Source of the DNA: an uncultured Bacillaceae bacterium
GTDB taxonomy: Bacteria; Bacillota; Bacilli; Bacillales; Alkalibacillaceae
Direction of reading: 5' to 3'
DNA length: 11,308 nucleotides
Assembly (NCBI GenBank): GCA_937958375.1
Contig: CALGNY010000156.1
Location: 1 to 11,308 of the forward strand
Positions 1-7,166 of this stretch are shown in pieces. The position numbers and the translations under genes were made by a program. Position 1 is the stretch's first letter. Every line of letters starts with the position of its first letter. The notes below the pieces were generated by a model. It was given only the letters and a program-made list of their open reading frames with translations. It did not search any database and was not told the origin of the DNA.

Positions 1-150
1 ATTTGAAAACCAGCAAACTCATAGAAGGTTAAATAGCTTTAGGCTAAAAAACCGTGCAGTACTAAAGATGATTCACATGATTTTTTGATGCAAGATGATC
101 AGTGAATATTTTCGAATGAATTAGAAAAAAGCATAAAACAACACAATGAC

Positions 151-1743
151 CTAGTTCTCCAAAAATTGTTCCCTCATAATTTTTTCTAAAGGAATGACCA
201 CTCCCTTTTCATCTCTATACATAATATGCTTTGGTTCAAAATGAATAGGAGATTCCAAACCAGCAGCAGCTGCTGCACGATAAAGTCCCTTTCTCAGCGA
301 AATAAGATAGTTGGCAACGCGGTGCTTCTTCTCATTAATGACTAATGCTTCCTGTAAATCCGGATCAGTTGTTGCAACACCTACAGGGCAAGCATTCGAA
401 TGACATTGCAATGCCTGTATGCAACCGACTGTAATCATAAAAGCCCGCGCTATATTTACAAGATCGGCTCCCAATGCTATCGCTACAGCAATTCTGTCTG
501 GCGTAAATAGCTTCCCCGAGGCAATTATTTTCACCCGATCACGAACGCCGTATTTCTGAAGCGTGTAATGGACAATCGGAAGAGCTGACTTAATGGGAAG
601 ACCGACACTGTCGATCAGTTCTTGGTAGGAAGCACCCGTTCCTCCTTCACCGCCATCCACGGTGATGAAGTCAGGACCTTTTCCTGTCTCTTTCATGTAT
701 TTGGCCAAATCCTCTATACTATCTGTTCCGCCGACAACGATTTTCATGCCGACCGGAATACCTGTGTGATTACGGATTTCTTCAATGAACTCAACGATGG
801 AGTGAACATTGCTAAATTGGACAAAACGATTCGGGCTATCAATCGATTTGTAAGGTTCCACTTTGCGAATGGCAGCAATTTCAGGGGTAACCTTTTCCGC
901 ATCAATATGGCCTCCGCGTGTTTTGGCACCTTGGGCTAATTTGATTTCAAAAGCTTTAATCTGTGGGATTTCGCTGACCCTTTTTAACTCGTCCCAGTCC
1001 ATATTTCCATTTTTATCACGAACCCCAAACATCGCAGGGCCTATTTGCATAATAAGATCGGCTTCACCCTTAAGATGATAAGGTGATATACCGCCTTCTC
1101 CCGTATTCATCCATGTGCCTTTTGCGATTCCAAGTCCCTCCGCTAGGGCTGTGATCGCATTAGGTCCCAATGAACCATAACTCATGGCTGACATTCCAAT
1201 TAATCCTTTTAAGACAAAGGGAGACTTGGTATTCGGACCGATCACAACCGCGTCATCTTCATGCAATAGATAGGCAGGTGATTCCTCATCCTCCAACCTT
1301 TCTTTTCTCTGACCAAAAAGTGAATCCCTCAACAACAGATACCTTTTGGTCAAAACTTTTTCATCCCGGTTGAATTTTAATTCCTCGGCCAGCTTCGAAA
1401 ACATATCATTTCGAATATAGAATCCCTTTTCATCGTAATCACGTTTTGAACCAAATCCAACGACATTCCGTTTGTATTTTGCTGTTTTGACGATATGCTC
1501 ATAATCATCCCTCGAAAAAGGCTTTCCTTCGTTATCACTGTTAAACCAATATTGCCGGAACTCAGGGCCTATATTCTCTAAAAAATAACGCATCCTGCCT
1601 AGCAAAGGATAATTTCTTAAGATCGAATGACGTTTTTGCTTTTTATCGAAAGTGAATAGAAAGCCTAAATAAATGACAATCGCAATCACAAGCAATATAA
1701 ATAAAATACCTCCAGCGATAATAAAAATATCTGCAAGGTTCAT
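151..1743 (-). CDS. FMN-binding glutamate synthase-domain protein, membrane-anchored (YerD-like)
   Basis: A 530-residue protein carrying the FMN/Fe-S synthase domain of glutamate synthase (GltB-type) but no amidotransferase domain. One hydrophobic helix at about residues 5-30 should anchor it in the membrane with the catalytic domain in the cytoplasm. Visible family motifs are the loop NTGEGGISPYH (213-223), KLAQGAKTRGGHID (268-281), the glycine-rich flavin/phosphate region around VDGGEGGTGA (362-371), and a 3Fe-4S cysteine set C441-x5-C447-x4-C452 followed by PVGVAT. The start at 1743 is preferred over an ATG eight codons upstream because a GAGGAGG ribosome binding site lies six bases before it. 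Family members resemble Bacillus subtilis YerD, whose electron donor and true substrate are not well defined, so glutamate synthesis should not be assumed. It is separated from the next minus-strand gene by a terminator and looks unrelated to the sugar cluster. Family assignment is secure; the reaction is not. Confidence 0.9.
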   Translation of the reverse strand: MNLADIFIIAGGILFILLVIAIVIYLGFLFTFDKKQKRHSILRNYPLLGRMRYFLENIGPEFRQYWFNSDNEGKPFSRDDYEHIVKTAKYKRNVVGFGSKRDYDEKGFYIRNDMFSKLAEELKFNRDEKVLTKRYLLLRDSLFGQRKERLEDEESPAYLLHEDDAVVIGPNTKSPFVLKGLIGMSAMSYGSLGPNAITALAEGLGIAKGTWMNTGEGGISPYHLKGEADLIMQIGPAMFGVRDKNGNMDWDELKRVSEIPQIKAFEIKLAQGAKTRGGHIDAEKVTPEIAAIRKVEPYKSIDSPNRFVQFSNVHSIVEFIEEIRNHTGIPVGMKIVVGGTDSIEDLAKYMKETGKGPDFITVDGGEGGTGASYQELIDSVGLPIKSALPIVHYTLQKYGVRDRVKIIASGKLFTPDRIAVAIALGADLVNIARAFMITVGCIQALQCHSNACPVGVATTDPDLQEALVINEKKHRVANYLISLRKGLYRAAAAAGLESPIHFEPKHIMYRDEKGVVIPLEKIMREQFLEN

Positions 1744-1797
1744 TGGTACCCTCCTCGAAAACCACATATAACCTTAATTTTCATCTCGGAAGTCTAA

Positions 1798-1827
1798 TTT
1801 ATACGATGGAGTCATTTCTTTCTCCAA
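1798..1827 (-). promoter_or_regulatory. Candidate promoter for the glutamate synthase-domain gene
   Basis: On the minus strand a TATAAA -10 (1798-1803) lies 18 bp downstream of TTGGAG (1822-1827), a weak -35. It sits between the terminator of the upstream gene and the ribosome binding site at 1743, which is where a promoter is needed. The match is modest. Confidence 0.3.
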
Positions 1828-1834
1828 CAAGACC

Positions 1835-1866
1835 AAAAAAATCCCCCCAGTTATAGAGCTAGAGGG
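1835..1866 (-). terminator. Rho-independent terminator of the divergent TIM-barrel gene
   Basis: Read on the minus strand, CCCTCTAG (1859-1866) pairs with CTGGGGGG (1843-1850) as an 8-bp stem with two G-U pairs around an 8-base loop. The stem is followed by one A, one T and then an unbroken run of T (complement of 1835-1841). It lies 44 bases past the stop codon of the gene ending at 1910 and before the glutamate synthase-domain gene, so the two minus-strand genes are probably transcribed separately. Confidence 0.75.
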
Positions 1867-1909
1867 TATGATTACACATGATTCATATTTCAAAAAAATT
1901 ATTAGAGGG

Positions 1910-2878
1910 TCAAGCCCACCACATCTCACCGATAGACTCTTTTACCATGACAGGCTTTAGCGTTTCCACAGCCTTCGTGAATCCTTCATCGATGGACATG
2001 AGACCATCTTCGTGTTCGATACTGACGACATAGTCATAATTATAGAGTCTCAAGGCACTGACCATGTCTGCCCAATCCTTGCTGTCATGGCCAAATCCGA
2101 CTGTCCGGAAATACCATGCTCTGTCTTGCATTTGGGAATACGATGTCATGTCTGTTAATCCATTTTTGTTCACATTCGTCGAATCAAACGCCGTATCCTT
2201 CGCATGAAAGTGGTGGATCGCATTTTCACGTCCCAGAATTTTAATGGATTCAACAGGATCGATTCCTTGCCACCACATATGGCTTGGATCCAAATTCGCT
2301 CCGATCGCAGGTCCACAAGCTTCGCGTAAGTATAGTAGGTTAGCTGGTGTATGTACAGAGAATCCGCCGTGCAACTCTAACCCAATTTTCACATTATGTT
2401 TTTCCGCAAATAAAGCTTTTTCCTTCCAGTAAGGGATGACTTTTTCTTCCCATTGCCATTTCAAAATCTCCTGAAATTCAGTAGGCCATGGGGTGACTGG
2501 CCAATTCGGATATTTTGCGTCTTCATGATCACCCGGACAGCCAGAGAAGGTATTGACCACAGGGACACCGAGTTCGGAAGCAAGCCGAACCGTTTTATCG
2601 AACAGGATATCCGCTTCTTCTGAAATTTTCTTTTGTGGATGAAGAGGATTCGCATGGCAGCTTAGTGCACTGATCATCAATCCTCTTTCAGATATTTTTC
2701 CTAAAAACTCGCTTTGCTTATCCCGGTCACCCAACAATTCATCGACTTTACAATGGGCATCACCCGGATAGCCACCAGTTCCCAATTCGACTGCTTCGAC
2801 CCCCTTTGAAGCCACATGATCAAGCATGTCATCCAGTTCCATCTCCGAAAATAATACCGTAAAAACACCTAATTTCAT
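1910..2878 (-). CDS. Sugar phosphate isomerase/epimerase family TIM barrel (large form)
   Basis: A 322-residue cytoplasmic protein of the xylose isomerase-like TIM-barrel superfamily, which includes IolE, IolH and YcjR. These enzymes use a divalent metal to isomerise, epimerise, dehydrate or eliminate water or alcohol from sugars. Likely metal ligands are E168 (GLELHGG), D197 and/or H200 (NLDPSHMWW), one of the histidines in HHFHAKD (222-228) and E288 (SIEHED). It is longer than the second barrel in this window, with an insertion between residues about 230 and 265 that could cap the active site. The start at 2878 is chosen because GGAGG (complement of 2886-2890) lies seven bases before it. 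An ATG ten codons upstream (2908) has no ribosome binding site, lies at the predicted transcription start and falls inside an operator-like palindrome. It is divergent from the regulator and sugar genes and has a matching operator-like site, which suggests co-regulation. Family is secure; the reaction is unknown, with 3-keto sugar lyase/hydratase the leading inference. Confidence 0.88.
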   Translation of the reverse strand: MKLGVFTVLFSEMELDDMLDHVASKGVEAVELGTGGYPGDAHCKVDELLGDRDKQSEFLGKISERGLMISALSCHANPLHPQKKISEEADILFDKTVRLASELGVPVVNTFSGCPGDHEDAKYPNWPVTPWPTEFQEILKWQWEEKVIPYWKEKALFAEKHNVKIGLELHGGFSVHTPANLLYLREACGPAIGANLDPSHMWWQGIDPVESIKILGRENAIHHFHAKDTAFDSTNVNKNGLTDMTSYSQMQDRAWYFRTVGFGHDSKDWADMVSALRLYNYDYVVSIEHEDGLMSIDEGFTKAVETLKPVMVKESIGEMWWA

Positions 2879-2898
2879 TCCATCGCCTCCATCATTTT

Positions 2899-2912
2899 TG
2901 TAATCCATTACA
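2899..2912. promoter_or_regulatory. LacI-type operator candidate O1 (divergent gene)
   Basis: TGTAATCCATTACA is a perfect inverted repeat of two 6-base halves around a 2-base centre. It is identical at 12 of 14 positions to the palindrome at 3179-3192. It covers the predicted transcription start (about 2909) of the minus-strand promoter at 2916-2942, a position that would block transcription. The CC centre departs from the usual CG of GalR/CcpA-type sites, so affinity could be lower. Confidence 0.6.
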
Positions 2913-2915
2913 TTA

Positions 2916-2942
2916 ATTATACCAAACTTTCCTAACTATCAA
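2916..2942 (-). promoter_or_regulatory. Promoter of the divergent TIM-barrel gene
   Basis: On the minus strand a consensus TATAAT -10 (2916-2921) is preceded by TGG, forming an extended -10. TTGATA (2937-2942), five of six bases matching the -35 consensus, lies 15 bp upstream of it. The spacing is short, but an extended -10 tolerates that. Expected transcription start is near 2909, giving a leader of about 30 bases that includes the ribosome binding site for the start at 2878. Confidence 0.65.
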
Positions 2943-3055
2943 AGAATTAAAAAAATATAATCGGTGATATCATTTTAATAGGAAGCATAATTTAGTTACT
3001 AAAAGATACAATAAAATTTTAAATTAAAACGAAGATAATGCGCGTAAACATTCGA

Positions 3056-3079
3056 TTTAGTGAGGTTAGTCACACTAAA
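3056..3079. repeat. 7-bp inverted repeat in the divergent promoter region
   Basis: TTTAGTG (3056-3062) and CACTAAA (3073-3079) are perfect inverted copies separated by ten bases that contain a further GTTAGTCA. It lies between the two promoters, about 75 bp upstream of the -35 of the regulator promoter. It differs from the LacI-type palindromes, so if functional it would bind another protein. It could also be chance in AT-rich DNA. Confidence 0.3.
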
Positions 3080-3141
3080 GCTATATGTATTCAAATGATC
3101 GACATGACAAAAAACATTTCCAAAATAATTTCAAAAACATG

Positions 3142-3170
3142 TTGACTAATAATTCTCAATATTTTAAACT
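3142..3170 (+). promoter_or_regulatory. Promoter of the regulator-dehydrogenase operon
   Basis: TTGACT (3142-3147), five of six bases matching the -35 consensus, is followed after exactly 17 bp by TAAACT (3165-3170), four of six matching the -10. The expected start near 3177 puts the palindrome at 3179-3192 immediately downstream, where a bound repressor would block transcription. Confidence 0.55.
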
Positions 3171-3178
3171 GTAATAAA

Positions 3179-3192
3179 TGTAATCGATTTCA
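3179..3192. promoter_or_regulatory. LacI-type operator candidate O2 (autoregulatory), also a full cre match
   Basis: TGTAATCGATTTCA is palindromic at 12 of 14 positions around a CG centre. With the preceding A (3178) it also fits every fixed position of the Bacillus cre consensus WTGNAANCGNWNNCW. It lies just after the expected start of the regulator promoter and shares 12 of 14 bases with the site at 2899-2912. The recognition helix of the adjacent regulator (S15, A16, R20) resembles the GalR/CcpA class, which reads an AANCGNTT-type core. Autoregulation by the local regulator is therefore the simplest reading, with CcpA as the alternative. Confidence 0.6.
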
Positions 3193-3227
3193 TAACATAA
3201 TATCACATTTGGAAAGAGGAATACATC

Positions 3228-4217
3228 GTGGCTACAATCCAAGAAGTTGCTCGTAAAGCAGGTGTCTCAAGTGCGACCGTATCCAGAGTACTAAATAATC
3301 GAATATCGGTTGCCTCCAGTACCCGAATAAAAGTGGAACAAGCGATAAAGGATCTGAAATATGAACCAAGTATGCTGGGCCGTAATCTCAGAAACTCCGA
3401 GAGTCGCTTGTTGCTCGTATTGATCCATAGCTTCTCAAACCCTTACTACAGTGAAATTATTAACGGAATTGAGGATTATTCGATCGCGAACGACTATAAT
3501 ATTTTACTTTGTGATGCTGATTCGAATCCTGAACGGGAGACGACTTTCCTGAACATGGTGAAAAACAAATTGGCAGATGGGATCATTTCCATGAATCCTA
3601 CAGTGGACATACATAAACTGACTGAATTAGCTCAGAAGCATCCCATTATTTTATGCAGTGAGTATTATGAAGAGGTTCCCATTCCATATGTGGCGATCGA
3701 CAATGAAGCTGCTGCCTATCGAGCAGTAAAACATTTGATCAAATTAGGGAATGAAAAAATTGCGTTCATAAATTTTGATGAAAGTTTTCTTTATGCGCGA
3801 CAAAGAAGAAAGGGTTACGAGCGTGCATTAAAAGAATTTGATATCCCGGTTAATGACGAGTGGATTTTTAACACACAAGGCTTAGACTTTCAGGAAGGTG
3901 TCCAGGTCATGAGAAAAATCCTTCGCCTGGAAAACCGTCCGACAGCTGTTTTTGCGGTATCTGACACGTTAGCGATTGGCGCATTGAAGGAAGCGAATGT
4001 CCGAGGGTTGAAGATTCCAGATGAAATGGCAGTTGTCGGATTTGATAACATCAGTTTCTCGAATATGACCAATCCCACACTGACTACGGTATCACAGCCT
4101 ATGTATGACATGGGACATAAGGCAGCACGAATGTTAATCGATAAAATCAAAGGTCAATCCGTGGAAAGTCTGATTATGGACCACGAGTTAATTATTCGTG
4201 AATCAACTTTAAATTAG
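3228..4217 (+). CDS. LacI/GalR-family transcriptional regulator
   Basis: A 329-residue regulator, close to the usual length for this family. Residues 4-23 form the classic N-terminal helix-turn-helix, with VSSATVSRVLNN as the recognition helix. The hinge segment YEPSMLGRNLR (45-55) carries the leucine that normally enters the minor groove. Residues about 60-325 are a periplasmic-binding-protein-like effector domain with family motifs PYVAIDNEAA (153-162), VSDTLAIGAL (244-253) and VGFDN (270-274). The start is a GTG at 3228, preceded at seven bases by AGAGGA. It is the first gene of a run with the two dehydrogenases and a TIM barrel, and operator-like palindromes flank both divergent promoters. 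It is therefore probably the local repressor, released by the imported sugar or a pathway intermediate. The effector cannot be read from the sequence. Confidence 0.93.
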   Translation: MATIQEVARKAGVSSATVSRVLNNRISVASSTRIKVEQAIKDLKYEPSMLGRNLRNSESRLLLVLIHSFSNPYYSEIINGIEDYSIANDYNILLCDADSNPERETTFLNMVKNKLADGIISMNPTVDIHKLTELAQKHPIILCSEYYEEVPIPYVAIDNEAAAYRAVKHLIKLGNEKIAFINFDESFLYARQRRKGYERALKEFDIPVNDEWIFNTQGLDFQEGVQVMRKILRLENRPTAVFAVSDTLAIGALKEANVRGLKIPDEMAVVGFDNISFSNMTNPTLTTVSQPMYDMGHKAARMLIDKIKGQSVESLIMDHELIIRESTLN

Positions 4218-4235
4218 AAAAAAGGAGGTAGCATT

Positions 4236-5249
4236 GTGCAAATCAATGTAGGCATTATTGGATGTGGTTCGATTGCAAAATACCGCCATGCCCCGGAATA
4301 TGCCGAGAATCCTTATGTACAAAAGATTGTGTTCTACGATCGAAACCGATACAGAGCGGAAGCATTAGCCGAAGCTTTTGGCGGGCAAGTTGCCGACACG
4401 CTCGATGATTTATTAAATGACCCATCCATTGATGCGATCAGTGATTGTTCTTCAAATGAGGTCCATCATATTCATTCGACAAACGCTTTGTTGAGTGGCA
4501 AACACGTTCTATGTGAAAAACCTTTGGCAACAAGTGTGGAGGATGCACAGAAAATTGTCGACGCTGCTCACAAATCGGGCAAGAAGCTGATGGTCGACCA
4601 CAACCAACGACTGACCAAAGTGCATCAAAAAGCAAAGGAGTTAATTGAAAAGAAAGAGCTTGGAGAGGTGTTGACGTTTAAGACGACGTTCGGTCATCAA
4701 GGTCCTGAAAGTTGGGGAGTCACCAAATCCAATGCCACGTGGTTTTTCAAAAAAGAACGATCCCAATTCGGTGTTGCTGGGGACTTGGGAATCCATAAAA
4801 TCGATCTGATTCACTATTTATTAAATGATGAAATCGAAGAGGTACATGGATTTCAGGGCGCTTTACACAAACTCGATGAAAATAACGAACCGATTGAAGT
4901 CAACGATAACGTCGTTTGTGCATTGAAAACGAAAAAAGGCCGGCTTGGAACAGCCTCCTTTTCGTGGACGTATTACGGGGAAGAAGATAATTCGACAACC
5001 TTATATTGTGAGGAAGGGATCATCAAAATCTATCACGATCCCGAGCATCAGCTGATTGTAGAAACCAAAGATGGAGCGACCATCAAATATGAGCTTGAAT
5101 CTCTTCAAACCAATGATAATCAAACGAATACCGGTGTCATAGATGCTTTTGTCGATTCGATCATTCATGATAAACCGTCAATCATTCCTGGAGAGGAAGC
5201 GATCAGCTCGTTAAGGGTCATCGAAAAGTTGCTGGATTCAACTAACTAA
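4236..5249 (+). CDS. Gfo/Idh/MocA-family NAD(P)-dependent sugar dehydrogenase 1
   Basis: A 337-residue cytoplasmic oxidoreductase. The N-terminal Rossmann fold shows VGIIGCGSIA (5-14) for dinucleotide binding, and the family signature CEKPLATS (93-100) contains the catalytic-site lysine K95. The C-terminal alpha/beta domain begins near residue 122. The motif AGDLGIHKID (181-190) supplies D183 and H187, the usual substrate-binding and acid-base pair. Relatives oxidise or reduce one ring hydroxyl of a sugar, sugar acid, inositol or glycoside. The start is a GTG at 4236 with an ideal AAAGGAGGT site, GGAGG ending seven bases before it; it follows the regulator stop by 18 bp. With the second dehydrogenase and two TIM barrels in the cluster it could perform either the opening oxidation or the closing reduction of a 3-keto sugar route. 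Inositol dehydrogenase is an alternative, but no other iol genes are present. Confidence 0.9.
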   Translation: MQINVGIIGCGSIAKYRHAPEYAENPYVQKIVFYDRNRYRAEALAEAFGGQVADTLDDLLNDPSIDAISDCSSNEVHHIHSTNALLSGKHVLCEKPLATSVEDAQKIVDAAHKSGKKLMVDHNQRLTKVHQKAKELIEKKELGEVLTFKTTFGHQGPESWGVTKSNATWFFKKERSQFGVAGDLGIHKIDLIHYLLNDEIEEVHGFQGALHKLDENNEPIEVNDNVVCALKTKKGRLGTASFSWTYYGEEDNSTTLYCEEGIIKIYHDPEHQLIVETKDGATIKYELESLQTNDNQTNTGVIDAFVDSIIHDKPSIIPGEEAISSLRVIEKLLDSTN

Positions 5250-5280
5250 TAAACTTATTGAGTCAGAAGGGAGTGAGAAC

Positions 5281-6087
5281 ATGATTGAACAACTCGCCAT
5301 TAACTCCAATACATACCATGGCTACCCATTGGAAGAAGCAATGAAAGGTGCACGAGAAGCAGGATTTACCCAAATTGAAATTTCAGCTGTTAGAGATCAT
5401 ACCGACCATATTTTACATGACATGCCGAAAGAAAAACTGAACGACGTCAAAGAGATGTTGAAGCGCTATGGATTGACATGTATTGGTATTAGTGGGCATA
5501 GCAACGTGATGTCCGATGAAGGCATCGAACATTTGAGAAAAAACGTTGACCTCACGGAAGTATTTGATTGTCAATATCTTGTGACGGGAACCGGGGACTC
5601 TCACGGAGACACCGACGTAATTGACGACATCTCCATTCTTTCCGAGAAATTAGAACCCGTGATCCAAAAATGTGAACGACTCAACAAAACATTAGTCATC
5701 GAAACACATGGTAACAATTTTGCGACAGGGGTTTCACTGAAAGAACTCTCAAAACATTTAAATGACCGCATTAAAATCGCTTACGATCCGGGCAATGTCA
5801 TAATGTATGGCAATCAATTGCCTTATGAGGATTTGGAAGCATCCGCGGATTATGTGTCGTTCATCCATTTGAAAGATAAGCTGGGTGCTTATAATGAGTG
5901 GAATTTCCCTGCGATTGGTGATGGTGATATGGATTTCCGCCGGCTATTCAACACACTTGAAAAAGCGAACTATAAAGGTCCGATTAGTGTCGAAATCGAA
6001 TTTACTGCAAAAGGACCGGAGAATCTTGAGGAAGTCAATGAAGCCGTTAAGCGATCCTATCATTATCTATCGCAGTTATTGGGTTAA
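5281..6087 (+). CDS. Sugar phosphate isomerase/epimerase family TIM barrel (short form)
   Basis: A 268-residue xylose isomerase-like TIM barrel, the usual compact length of this family. Likely divalent-metal ligands are E141 (VIETHG), D169 (AYDPGN), H196 (FIHLKDK) and E238 (SVEIEF), in the normal order along the strands. ATG at 5281 is preceded by AGAAGGGAG, and the gene follows dehydrogenase 1 by 31 bp and precedes dehydrogenase 2 by 27 bp. Its only counterpart is the divergent 322-residue barrel, from which it differs clearly in length and in the sequences around the metal ligands, so the two are unlikely to be redundant copies. Sandwiched between two dehydrogenases, it probably acts on their keto-sugar product as an isomerase, epimerase, dehydratase/hydratase or lyase. 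Family is sure; the reaction is inferred from context only. Confidence 0.88.
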   Translation: MIEQLAINSNTYHGYPLEEAMKGAREAGFTQIEISAVRDHTDHILHDMPKEKLNDVKEMLKRYGLTCIGISGHSNVMSDEGIEHLRKNVDLTEVFDCQYLVTGTGDSHGDTDVIDDISILSEKLEPVIQKCERLNKTLVIETHGNNFATGVSLKELSKHLNDRIKIAYDPGNVIMYGNQLPYEDLEASADYVSFIHLKDKLGAYNEWNFPAIGDGDMDFRRLFNTLEKANYKGPISVEIEFTAKGPENLEEVNEAVKRSYHYLSQLLG

Positions 6088-6114
6088 AGAGAGTTGTTGG
6101 AAGGAGATCAATTC

Positions 6115-7113
6115 ATGGTCACGATTGGTTTGGTTGGGTTAGGTTTTATTGGAAAATCCCATTTGGATGCCTATCAACAGATGGATCATTGTCAAGTCAC
6201 TGCGATTTGTACGCGAAGTGAAGTGAAAGACCCGGAGATACGCAGTTCGTATAATGGTGCGTTCATAAATGATTATGATGCATTATTGGAAGATCAAGCG
6301 ATTGATGTCATCGATATTTGTCTGCCGACGTATTTGCATGAGGAATACATCATCAAAGCAGCCAATGCCGGCAAGCATATCATTTGCGAAAAACCATTGA
6401 CGTTATCAACCGAATCGTATGATCGAATTCTCCACGCGGTCAAAAGGAATGGCGTCAAACTGTTTGTTGGTCATATTCTGAGATTTTGGCCAGCGTATGG
6501 TCGGATAAAATCGTATAGCCTATCCGATCAATTAAAAGATATCGAAGTTGTCCATGCCCAACGGCTCAGTCAATTCCCTTCGTGGAGTGACTGGTTCAAG
6601 GATCCCGATAAGAGCGGAGGCGCTTTGTTCGACCTCCATATTCACGATATTGATTATGTCTATTATTTGCTGGGAGAAGTCGATTCAGTTTACGCCGTCG
6701 GCAATCAAAATGAGTATGGGGCTTGGAATCAGATCATGACTACGCTCGTTTTCAAAAATCAAAGCAAAGCATATGTCGAAGCATCGAATCAGATGCCGGA
6801 TGGATACCCGTTCACAATGAACTTCAGGGCACAAACAAACAAAGAAATCATGGAATTTCGGGTAACCGCAGGTGAGAATATTGAAGGCATCGATCAAAGT
6901 ACCGATCAACTCATTTACTATACTCAAAATGAGCAAACCTCTTTAGAAATGGATACAAACGATCCTTTCAACAATGAGCTTTCCTATTTCATACGTTGTA
7001 TCGAACATGACATAGAAAATGAGGTTATCCCATTAAAGGATGTTCGCTATGTCATTCATCTCCTCCAAGCGATTCAGTTATCTTTGGAAAGTGGCCAAAT
7101 CGTAAAGATCTAA
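6115..7113 (+). CDS. Gfo/Idh/MocA-family NAD(P)-dependent sugar dehydrogenase 2
   Basis: A 332-residue oxidoreductase of the same superfamily as the product at 4236 but clearly diverged from it. The Rossmann motif is VGLGFIGKSH (7-16), the signature is CEKPLTLS (91-98) with K93, and the C-terminal catalytic motif is GGALFDLHIHDID (168-180), offering D173 and H177 at the usual positions. VGHILRFWP (118-126) replaces the DHNQR segment of dehydrogenase 1, so substrate contacts differ. The start at 6115 is chosen because GGAAGGAG (6099-6106) lies eight bases before it; a TTG seven codons upstream would overlap that ribosome binding site. It is the last gene of the regulator run, ending just before the cre-like site ahead of the transporter. 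Two unlike dehydrogenases in one cluster suggest one oxidises the incoming sugar and the other reduces a downstream keto intermediate. Which does which is not visible. Confidence 0.9.
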   Translation: MVTIGLVGLGFIGKSHLDAYQQMDHCQVTAICTRSEVKDPEIRSSYNGAFINDYDALLEDQAIDVIDICLPTYLHEEYIIKAANAGKHIICEKPLTLSTESYDRILHAVKRNGVKLFVGHILRFWPAYGRIKSYSLSDQLKDIEVVHAQRLSQFPSWSDWFKDPDKSGGALFDLHIHDIDYVYYLLGEVDSVYAVGNQNEYGAWNQIMTTLVFKNQSKAYVEASNQMPDGYPFTMNFRAQTNKEIMEFRVTAGENIEGIDQSTDQLIYYTQNEQTSLEMDTNDPFNNELSYFIRCIEHDIENEVIPLKDVRYVIHLLQAIQLSLESGQIVKI

Positions 7114-7117
7114 AACT

Positions 7118-7132
7118 TTGAAAGCGCTATTA
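7118..7132 (+). promoter_or_regulatory. cre-like site (CcpA) upstream of the transporter genes
   Basis: TTGAAAGCGCTATTA matches the Bacillus cre consensus WTGNAANCGNWNNCW at 14 of 15 positions, missing only the C near the right end. It begins five bases after the stop codon of dehydrogenase 2. It differs from the two operator-like palindromes in the divergent region, mainly in its left half and core (AAAGCGCT), so catabolite control rather than the local repressor is the first reading. Its centre is about 55 bases upstream of the start expected from the TATAAT at 7167, a placement that can activate as well as repress. Confidence 0.5.
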
Positions 7133-7166
7133 CATACATACTCAGTCAGGCTAAATTTACGGTTTT

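Larger units (their letters stand above)
2879..3227. other. Divergent regulatory intergenic region
   Basis: This 349-bp AT-rich stretch separates the minus-strand TIM-barrel gene from the plus-strand regulator gene. It contains no credible coding sequence. It holds one promoter in each direction near its two ends, one LacI-type palindrome beside each promoter, and a 7-bp inverted repeat near its middle, each listed separately. The rest is A/T-rich without further structure that I can support. Confidence 0.8.

Noticed and set aside
71..117. Inverted repeat ATTCAC...GTGAAT downstream of the glutamate synthase-domain gene as its terminator
   Set aside because: Long loop, bulged stem and only a short, interrupted T-run on the minus strand; not strong enough to call.
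622..1373. Several plus-strand open frames opposite the glutamate synthase-domain gene
   Set aside because: They are antisense shadows of a well-supported gene, have no ribosome binding sites and show no recognisable domains.
2879..2908. Upstream ATG for the divergent TIM barrel
   Set aside because: No ribosome binding site; it sits at the predicted transcription start within the operator-like palindrome, and the added residues translate the ribosome binding site region itself.
6094..6114. TTG start for dehydrogenase 2
   Set aside because: The extension reads through the GGAAGGAG ribosome binding site that serves the ATG at 6115, where the Rossmann strand begins.
4236..7113. Inositol (iol) catabolic operon
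   Set aside because: IolG- and IolE-like superfamilies are present, but IolB, IolC, IolD and IolJ are absent and the regulator is LacI-type rather than IolR (DeoR-type).
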